A stretch of 64,000 nt of DNA from CAYRYU01 sp964428355 (GTDB taxonomy: Bacteria; Muiribacteriota; Ozemobacteria; Ozemobacterales; Ozemobacteraceae): NCBI GenBank assembly GCA_964428355.1, contig CAYRYU010000004.1:1-64000 (forward strand), written 5' to 3'. The notes beneath the pieces are model-generated. The model had not been told where the DNA came from, did no database searches, and saw nothing but the letters and a program-made list of their open reading frames with translations. The position numbers and the translations under genes were made by a program. Positions within the stretch are counted from its first letter, which is position 1. Every line of letters starts with the position of its first letter. Below are positions 57,986 through 64,000 of this stretch, piece after piece.

Positions 57986-59230
57986 TCAACCGAGGGTGAC
58001 TGTTTCCCGCCGTTTCCATTCCCGGGGCATTTCCTTGAACGTGATCAGGTTCCGTACAGGGCAGACGAAGCTGCAAACCATGCAACTTAGGCACTTGTCC
58101 TCATCCAGCTTCGGCCTGCGGTGCTCCCCGTCCCAGTCGAGGGCCGAACCGCCGGCGTCGCGGCAGACAGTGAAACACTGTCCGCATCCGACGCAGCGGT
58201 CGAGGTCGTATGAGGCGATTCCCTGGCGCTTGATGTCGAACTCGCCGGTTTCGTGCACGTTCCCCGTGGCTTTTCCCACCAGATCCGCGACTTTCTTGAT
58301 CTTCCGTGAAGCCATGAAGTCGGAGAGCCCTTCGATCATGTCCGTCACGATTCCGTAGCCGTAGTGGATGATTCCCGTCGTGACCTGAACCGTGGATGCG
58401 CCGAGCAGGATATACTCCAGCGCGTCGATCCAGGTCTCCACACCGCCCATTCCCGAAAGGGGAAGCCCGAGTGCCTTGTTCTTCGCCATCTGGGCGATGA
58501 AACGGAGGCCGATGGGCTTTACCGCCGGCCCCGAGAAACCGCTGATGGCGCCTTTTCCGAAGACGTTTGGGCGGGGGGTGAAGTCGTCGAGGTTGACTTC
58601 CGACAGGCCCGCAACAGTGTTGATGGCCGAGATGGCGTTGGCCCCGCCCCGTTTTGCCGCCATCGCAGGTTCGTTCATGTCCGCGATGTTGGGCGTGAGC
58701 TTCGCGACCAGGGGAAGGGAAGTGACCTTCCGGACGGTTTCGGTGAACTTCTGGACCAGATCGTGAACCTGTCCGACCTTCGCTCCTGAGCCTTCGACCG
58801 TCATGTGGGGGCAGGAAAAGTTCAGCTCGATCATGTCGGATCCCGCGTCGGTCACCGCTTTCGCGAGGTCGGCCCACTCCTGGTTGGAGAAGCCCATGAT
58901 GCTGGCCATCACGACATTCTTCGGATACCGCTTCTTGAGATAGCCGATATCCCTGAGATTCGGGGCGAGTCCCCGGTCGGTGGTCTGTTCCACGTTCTGG
59001 AGGCCCACCAGCTGTTTGCTTCCGTAATCGTATCCGTGCATGCGTGGAGACGGATGGACGATCGGGATCCGGTCGGTCACCAGGGTCTTGTAGGCAACCC
59101 CGCCCCACCCGGCTTCGAACGCTCGGCCGACCATCTCGGCGCTGTTTGAAACGGGGGAGGAGGAGAGCATGAAGGGGTTCGGAAACTTCACTCCGCAAAA
59201 TTCGATTCCAAGATCGGTCTTCTTCATCAT
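57986..59230 (-). CDS. preA: NAD-dependent dihydropyrimidine dehydrogenase, PreA subunit
   Basis: 414 residues. An FMN-binding TIM barrel like dihydroorotate dehydrogenase has the catalytic Cys in ELNFSCPHMTVEGSG, followed by two [4Fe-4S] clusters in the C-terminus: CVGCGQCFTVC and CLSCMVCSFVC. PreA with PreT reduces uracil and thymine to the 5,6-dihydro forms using NADH. The length matches E. coli PreA. It is 13 bases downstream of preT. First reductive step of pyrimidine breakdown. Confidence 0.92.
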   Translation of the reverse strand: MMKKTDLGIEFCGVKFPNPFMLSSSPVSNSAEMVGRAFEAGWGGVAYKTLVTDRIPIVHPSPRMHGYDYGSKQLVGLQNVEQTTDRGLAPNLRDIGYLKKRYPKNVVMASIMGFSNQEWADLAKAVTDAGSDMIELNFSCPHMTVEGSGAKVGQVHDLVQKFTETVRKVTSLPLVAKLTPNIADMNEPAMAAKRGGANAISAINTVAGLSEVNLDDFTPRPNVFGKGAISGFSGPAVKPIGLRFIAQMAKNKALGLPLSGMGGVETWIDALEYILLGASTVQVTTGIIHYGYGIVTDMIEGLSDFMASRKIKKVADLVGKATGNVHETGEFDIKRQGIASYDLDRCVGCGQCFTVCRDAGGSALDWDGEHRRPKLDEDKCLSCMVCSFVCPVRNLITFKEMPREWKRRETVTLG

Positions 59231-59243
59231 TCTTTCGCTCCCT

Positions 59244-60605
59244 TCAACGGCTTCCGCCGTGGGATCGGGGCTTGAGGAAGTCCAGGATCGCCCCGGCGGC
59301 CTTCTTCCCGTCGGAAATCGCCTCTACGACGGTGGCGGGGCCCCGGACGATATCGCCTCCCGCGAAGATCCCGGGAATGGATGTGCCGCAGGTCTTTTCG
59401 TTGGTTCTTATGAGGCGTTCCTTGTCGACAGGGACCGACGGGTAGAGGGCGGGGGAATCACCCGGGGCCTGGTTCCCGATCGCCTCGACCGCGAGATCCA
59501 GTTCGAGGACCCAGTCCGACCCGGGAACCCGGACGGGGCTCCGGCGGCCGGAGGAGTCTTCGGAACCCAGCCTGGTGCGCGCAAGTGAAATACCGGTGAG
59601 GCTTCCGCCCTGGTCGCGCCGGTAACCCAGCGGCTGGTTGAGCAGGAGGAAATGGACCCCCTCCTGAAGGGCTTCAAGGCGCTCATCCTCTTCGGCAGGC
59701 ATCTGTGGAAAGGAACGCCGGTAGATCAGGTAGACGTCCCCCGCCCCGAGTTTTATGGCGACTCGCGCGCAATCGATCGCGACGGAACCTCCCCCGATGA
59801 CCCCGACAGTCTTTCCCTTGACCCGCTTTTTCAGGTCGTCCGGTTTCTTGCGGAAATCCTCCAGGAAGGCGATCGAGGGCAGTACCCCGGATCCGGTTTC
59901 CTTTTCGGCGGTCAAGGTCAGGGGCTTCCACAGGCCGGTTCCCACGAAGACGGCCTTGAACCCCTTTCCCAGAAGTGATTCGACCTCGCCCGGTTTCAGC
60001 AACCCGTGCGAACATTTTATCTCGACTCCGAGGGAGTCGAGGTCACCCAGCTCCTTGTCGAGGAATTCGCGGGAGAAGCGGAAGGTGGGGACTCCGAAAC
60101 GGAGGACCCCGCCCGGTTCGGGCTTGTCCTCGAAAACGACGGTCTTGATGCCGCTTTTTGCGAGCTCTGCCGCGCAACTGAGGCCGGCGGGGCCGGCTCC
60201 AACCACGGCGACTTTCTCTTCGCGTCGGGCAGGTTTTTCCCGGCGCGGATCCTGAAAGGTCCGGAACCCGATCTCCCAGGAATGTTCGATCAGGAACCGT
60301 TGGATCTTCCCGATGCGAATCGGCCTGTCGAGGCCGGTTGCGCTGCATTCTTTTTCACAGAGGCGGGGGGTCGGACAAAGGACCCCGCATGCGCCTCCAA
60401 GGATGTTGTTTTCCTTGATGGTCCGGATCGCGCCCAGGATGTTGCGCATGCGGAGCTTGCGGATGAAGGTCCCCGGATCGGTTCCCGCGGGGCAGCCTTT
60501 CGAGCAGGGCGCATCGTGGCAGAGAAGACACCGGTCCGCCTCGGCCAGAGCCTGGTCGAAGGTGAATCCCGGAGCCATTCCGGGGTTGTCCTCTGATCTG
60601 GTCAC
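59244..60605 (-). CDS. preT: NAD-dependent dihydropyrimidine dehydrogenase, PreT subunit
   Basis: 453 residues, GltD-like. N-terminal [4Fe-4S] ligands in CLLCHDAPCSKGC and CGVLCPTPRLCEKEC, FAD site VAVVGAGPAGLSCAAELAKSG (shown in family form), NAD site VGVIGGGSVAIDCARVA and the final GIFAGGDIVRGPATVVEA. It passes electrons from NADH to PreA. Slightly longer than E. coli PreT. It lies between the mmsA-like gene and preA on the same strand with gaps of about 20 bases. Confidence 0.9.
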   Translation of the reverse strand: MTRSEDNPGMAPGFTFDQALAEADRCLLCHDAPCSKGCPAGTDPGTFIRKLRMRNILGAIRTIKENNILGGACGVLCPTPRLCEKECSATGLDRPIRIGKIQRFLIEHSWEIGFRTFQDPRREKPARREEKVAVVGAGPAGLSCAAELAKSGIKTVVFEDKPEPGGVLRFGVPTFRFSREFLDKELGDLDSLGVEIKCSHGLLKPGEVESLLGKGFKAVFVGTGLWKPLTLTAEKETGSGVLPSIAFLEDFRKKPDDLKKRVKGKTVGVIGGGSVAIDCARVAIKLGAGDVYLIYRRSFPQMPAEEDERLEALQEGVHFLLLNQPLGYRRDQGGSLTGISLARTRLGSEDSSGRRSPVRVPGSDWVLELDLAVEAIGNQAPGDSPALYPSVPVDKERLIRTNEKTCGTSIPGIFAGGDIVRGPATVVEAISDGKKAAGAILDFLKPRSHGGSR

Positions 60606-60626
60606 TTCGAATCTCCTTCCTGAATG

Positions 60627-62075
60627 TCAGAACCAGCGGGTGGAGACGACCTTGCGGTCGGTGTAGAAGTCGATGGACTCATGGCCGTGGGCCTTCAGAT
60701 CGCCGAGGAAAGACTGCCGGGCTCCACCGAAGGAGAAGAAGGACATCGGGGCCGCGATCCCTATGTTGACGCCGCACATGCTGGCGGGAAGCCTGTATCC
60801 GAACTCGCGCGCCCATTTCCCCGAGGAGGTGAAGATGCTTCCGGCATTGGCATAACGGCACTCCTCGATCATCCGCATCCCTTCCTCGAAATCCTTTGCG
60901 CGCAGGAGGTTGACGACGGGGCCGAAGATCTCCTCCTTTGCGATCGTCATTTCGGGGGTGACATCGTCGAAGATCGTCGCTCCGATGTAGAAGCCGCCCG
61001 GGTGCTTTTCCACCTTGACCTTCCGGCCGTCGAGCAGGAGCTTCGCCCCCTCCTTCACACCCTTTTCTATCAGGGAGAGGATCCTTTCCTTAGCGCTTTT
61101 CGAAGCGATCGCGCCCATCTGGATTCCGGATTCGAGGCCATTTCCGACCTTCATATCCCGGGCCTTGGCGAGGAGGGCTTCCTTGAGCTTCCCGTGGGCG
61201 TCGCCGATCGCGACGATGTTGCTGCCCGCGAGACACCGCTGTCCGGCGCAACCGTAGCAGGAGCCCATGAGGGCGTTAACGGTGGCTCCGATGTCGGCGT
61301 CGGGCATGACGAGAATGAAATTCTTCGCCCCGCCTAGAGCCTGGACCCTTTTCCCCGTCTTCGCCGCCTCGGCATAGATGTGCCTTGCGGTAGCGGAAGA
61401 GCCCACGAAGCTGACTCCCGCTATTCCTGGATCCTGGAGGAGGCCATTGGCAACGTCCTTGCCTCCGTTGACCAGGTTGACCACACCGGGTGGGAGGTTC
61501 AGCTCGTCCAGGACCTCGAAAACGAGCTGCTGTGAGAGCGGAACCTGTTCCGATGGTTTTACGATAAAGGTGTTTCCCGTGGCGATAGCGGGAGGGAGGA
61601 ACCAGAGCGGAACCATGAACGGAAAGTTGAACGGGGCGATTGCGGCGAACACGCCCAGAGGCTGGCGAAATACGGTGCAATCGAGCCCCGCAGCGATATC
61701 TTCGAGGCTCTGGCCTTTCATCAGGGTCGGGATCCCGGCCATCACCTCGACCACCTCGATGCTCCGGCGGACTTCTCCGCGGCTTTCCTCGAGGGTCTTT
61801 CCGACCTCCATCGTGCAGAGTTTAGCGGCCTCCTCGAACCGGTCTTCGAGGGCCTGCTTCAGCTTGAACATGTATCTTGCGCGGGTGACGGGAGGGGTGG
61901 CGCGCCACTCGGGGAAAGCTTCACGAGCGGCTTTGACTGCGGCCTTGACCTCCTCTTCCGTCGAAAAGGCGACCCTGGCCATCGTCTCCCCCGTCGCGGG
62001 GTTGATCACTTCCTGGGTTTCCTTGCCTTTGGGTTCTGTCCATTCGCCGTTGATGTAGTTTCTGACGGTTTTCAT
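60627..62075 (-). CDS. mmsA: CoA-acylating (methyl)malonate-semialdehyde dehydrogenase
   Basis: 482 residues, aldehyde dehydrogenase superfamily of the MmsA type: IAPFNFPFMVPLWFLPPAIA, PSEQVPLSQQ, VGSSATARHIY and the catalytic Cys in GCAGQRCLAGSN. It turns malonate semialdehyde (from beta-alanine) into acetyl-CoA and CO2, or methylmalonate semialdehyde into propionyl-CoA. Position between beta-alanine aminotransferase and preT supports the pyrimidine role. Confidence 0.9.
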   Translation of the reverse strand: MKTVRNYINGEWTEPKGKETQEVINPATGETMARVAFSTEEEVKAAVKAAREAFPEWRATPPVTRARYMFKLKQALEDRFEEAAKLCTMEVGKTLEESRGEVRRSIEVVEVMAGIPTLMKGQSLEDIAAGLDCTVFRQPLGVFAAIAPFNFPFMVPLWFLPPAIATGNTFIVKPSEQVPLSQQLVFEVLDELNLPPGVVNLVNGGKDVANGLLQDPGIAGVSFVGSSATARHIYAEAAKTGKRVQALGGAKNFILVMPDADIGATVNALMGSCYGCAGQRCLAGSNIVAIGDAHGKLKEALLAKARDMKVGNGLESGIQMGAIASKSAKERILSLIEKGVKEGAKLLLDGRKVKVEKHPGGFYIGATIFDDVTPEMTIAKEEIFGPVVNLLRAKDFEEGMRMIEECRYANAGSIFTSSGKWAREFGYRLPASMCGVNIGIAAPMSFFSFGGARQSFLGDLKAHGHESIDFYTDRKVVSTRWF

Positions 62076-62144
62076 CTTTCGGAATACTCCTGTTCTTTTT
62101 CACTGGGCCCGACCTCTGGGGCCGGCCGGGAGCGGGGTTCCGGG

Positions 62145-63428
62145 TCAGATTGCGGAGAAGACTTTCTCGAGGATCCCCAACGCCCGATCGACCTCGGCCC
62201 GGGTTACGGCCATCGGGGGGCTGATCCGGAGGATGTTTCCATAAAGGCCGCCCTTTCCGATCAGCAGTCCTGCTTTGCGGGTCTCCTCGAAGACCTTGAG
62301 AACGGCTTCCGGGTTCGGTGTCTTGGACTTCTTGTCCGTGACAAGCTCGACCCCGATCATCAGGCCCATGCCGCGGACGTCGCCGATGGTTTTGGAGCTT
62401 TTCGCCAGCTCCCCGAGGCTGTTGCGGAAATGCGCGCCGAGCTCGTGCGTGTGGTGCAGGATGTTTTCCTTCTCGATGCATTCGATCGTGGCCATCGCCG
62501 CTTCGCAGGAGACGGGATTCCCGCCGAAGGTGGAGATGGACGGCCCCTTGAGAGAATCGGCGATTTCCGGGGTGGCGATCGTCCAGCCGATCGGGAAGCC
62601 GTTTGCCATGCCTTTCGCGGAAGTCATGATGTCAGGCTCGACACCGAAATGCTCGATTCCGAACCACCGTTTTCCGGTCCGGCCCCAGCCGGTCTGGACT
62701 TCATCGGCGATGAAAACGCCGCCGTGTTTCCGGACGATCTCGGCGGCGATGCGGAAGTATTCCTTCGGAGGGACTATGAATCCGCCGACGCCCTGGATCG
62801 GTTCGGCGATGAAAGCGGCAATTTTCCCCGAGGTTTCCGTTTTGATGAGCTCTTCGAGATCCCGGGCGCAGGCGATGTCGCAGGCGGGATAGGTGAGATG
62901 GAACGGGCACCGGTAGCAGTAGGGTGACATCGCGTGATGGATTCCGGGAAGGAGGGTCTTGGAAACGCGCCAGGTGGAATGCGCGGTGAGGTTCATCGCC
63001 AGAGCGGAGCGTCCGCTGTAGCTGTGCCTGAGGGCGATCACCTCCTGGTTGCCGGTGTAATGCTGCGCGATCATGATCGCGGTTTCATCCGCTTCGGTTC
63101 CGCTGTTCGTGAAAAAGCTCTTCTTCAGTTTGCCCGGGGCGAGTGACGCGAGCTTTTCGGCAAGCTGGGCTGCCGGAAGGGTGGGATAGAGGGTCGATGC
63201 GTGCTGGAGACGCTTGACCTGGGCGATCACCCTTTCGTTGATCCTTTCGTGGCAGTGTCCGACGGAAACGGTTAGAATTCCGCCGAAGAAATCGAGATAC
63301 TCCCTGCCTTCGAAATCCTTCACCTGACATCCTTTTCCCGATTCGATGGGGAGAGGATCCTTGTAATAGGTTATGACCGCGGGGAACAGATATTCCTTGT
63401 ACTTTTCCGTTACCTTCTTGTTATCCAT
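62145..63428 (-). CDS. Class III aminotransferase, probable beta-alanine aminotransferase
   Basis: 427 residues from the ATG at 63428, with AAAGGA seven bases upstream. PLP-enzyme motifs: FTNSGTEADETAIMIA, AAFIAEPIQGVGG, VFIADEVQTGWGRTG and the PLP lysine in DIMTSAKGMANGFPIG. It belongs to the AGXT2 / beta-alanine:pyruvate group. In this operon it should turn beta-alanine into malonate semialdehyde, the substrate of the next enzyme. Other omega-amino acids are possible substrates. Confidence 0.85.
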   Translation of the reverse strand: MDNKKVTEKYKEYLFPAVITYYKDPLPIESGKGCQVKDFEGREYLDFFGGILTVSVGHCHERINERVIAQVKRLQHASTLYPTLPAAQLAEKLASLAPGKLKKSFFTNSGTEADETAIMIAQHYTGNQEVIALRHSYSGRSALAMNLTAHSTWRVSKTLLPGIHHAMSPYCYRCPFHLTYPACDIACARDLEELIKTETSGKIAAFIAEPIQGVGGFIVPPKEYFRIAAEIVRKHGGVFIADEVQTGWGRTGKRWFGIEHFGVEPDIMTSAKGMANGFPIGWTIATPEIADSLKGPSISTFGGNPVSCEAAMATIECIEKENILHHTHELGAHFRNSLGELAKSSKTIGDVRGMGLMIGVELVTDKKSKTPNPEAVLKVFEETRKAGLLIGKGGLYGNILRISPPMAVTRAEVDRALGILEKVFSAI

Positions 63429-63477
63429 GTCGTTCCTTTCTTCGAAACAGGAGGCTGAAGAGGCGTTCAACCTGAAT

Positions 63478-64000
63478 TCAGACCAGGGAGGGATCGAACT
63501 TCTTCCGGGGGAGGAACTCTCCAAAACCTTTCCGACCCTCGAAAACGTCGTTCCTGGCGACGATCTCGCCCCGGGATAGTGTCAAGACCGGGAGTCCCGT
63601 GAGTTCGAATCCCTCGAAAGCCGAGTAGTCGACGTTGTGGTGCGTGGTCTTGGCGGTGATCCTTCCCTTTTTCCGCGGGTCGAAAAGTACGAGATCACCG
63701 TGGGAACCGACGGCGATCGTTCCCTTCTCCGGGTACAACCCGAACATGCGGGCAGGGTTGGTGGACGTGATCGCGGCGAACAGGTTGCGGGAGATCAGTC
63801 CGGTTCTGACTCCATGTGAATACAGGAGGTTCAACCGGTCTCCGACGGCGGGAATGCCGTTGGGGATCTTGAGGAAGTTGTCCTTGCCCATATCCTTCTG
63901 CCCCTTGAACCGGAATGAGCAATGATCGGTCGCCACGGTCTGGATGAACCCGTCCCGGAGGCCGTTCCATATCTTGCCGTGGTTCGAGGCGTCCCGAAGG
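63478..64000 (-). CDS. Dihydropyrimidinase (D-hydantoinase), C-terminal part, cut by window edge
   Basis: The last ~174 residues of an amidohydrolase; the gene continues beyond base 64000. Family marks: TVATDHCSFRFKGQKDMG (metal Asp region), FLKIPNGIPAVGDRLNLLY, NLFAAITSTNPARMFGLYPEKGTIAVGSHGDLV (given in pieces in the family pattern) and a tail FGEFLPRKKF. It opens dihydrouracil to N-carbamoyl-beta-alanine. The beta-ureidopropionase expected next in the pathway would lie outside the window. Confidence 0.88.
   Translation of the reverse strand, partial: LRDASNHGKIWNGLRDGFIQTVATDHCSFRFKGQKDMGKDNFLKIPNGIPAVGDRLNLLYSHGVRTGLISRNLFAAITSTNPARMFGLYPEKGTIAVGSHGDLVLFDPRKKGRITAKTTHHNVDYSAFEGFELTGLPVLTLSRGEIVARNDVFEGRKGFGEFLPRKKFDPSLV

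Overview
The window comes from a bacterial chromosome with high G+C. The evidence is strong GGAGG-type ribosome binding sites, densely packed operons with 1-14 base overlaps, long shadow reading frames opposite genes, and no phage, insertion sequence, tRNA or rRNA genes. Lipoproteins, pseudopilins and a secretin-type domain suggest a diderm cell. An [FeFe]-hydrogenase operon plus reductive pyrimidine breakdown suggest an anaerobic, fermentative life. Many large membrane sensors (SpoIIE-type phosphatases, a 2208-residue double cyclase) fit an uncultured bacterial phylum such as Riflebacteria/Ozemobacteria. That placement is only an impression; no marker gene is present to prove it.

Layout. 1-2770: a secreted Q/S/G-repeat, glycine-zipper protein and a gene-free stretch with GGGTA direct repeats. 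2771-10292: a tight six-gene hydrogenase operon (NuoE-like, NuoF-like, HydA, HydG, HydE, aspartate ammonia-lyase) behind a promoter overlapped by a Rex-like operator. 10448-24616: mixed envelope and housekeeping genes (S49 peptidase, old yellow enzyme family, DUF2156, lipoprotein, ankyrin, EEP hydrolase, DedA, GNAT, L,D-transpeptidase-like, subtilase, histidine phosphatase, VWA, glucoamylase-like). 24656-30329: a minus-strand minor-pseudopilin operon with a small secretin N-domain protein. 30393-41583: signalling island with a HEAT protein, two giant SpoIIE phosphatases, a PAS/GAF phosphatase and a STAS protein. 41728-45373: GH13-like protein, an unknown, and a macrodomain. 45455-52081: a single-chain double class III cyclase. 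52172-57969: carbamoyltransferase, secreted ankyrin, an unknown exported protein, a TPR protein, a membrane protein. 57986-64000: a reductive pyrimidine degradation operon (preA, preT, mmsA-like dehydrogenase, beta-alanine aminotransferase-like, dihydropyrimidinase), cut by the right edge.

The most unusual signals: (1) The double cyclase has two degenerate catalytic domains that are complementary. Domain 1 keeps both metal aspartates but lost the Asn/Arg pair; domain 2 keeps Lys/Thr/Asn/Arg but lost both metal aspartates. This would give one composite site per chain, as in mammalian adenylyl cyclases. (2) HydA reads TSSSPAW where the H-cluster loop is normally TSCCPAW, so a cubane ligand and the proton-relay cysteine are both serine, although HydE and HydG look intact. 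(3) A 60-bp tandem repeat family occurs in two unrelated genes, read in different frames, with a conserved hairpin and one compensatory base-pair change. (4) Several other enzymes have lost key catalytic residues: a GH13 protein lacking all three carboxylates in place and an L,D-transpeptidase-like protein with Thr for Cys.
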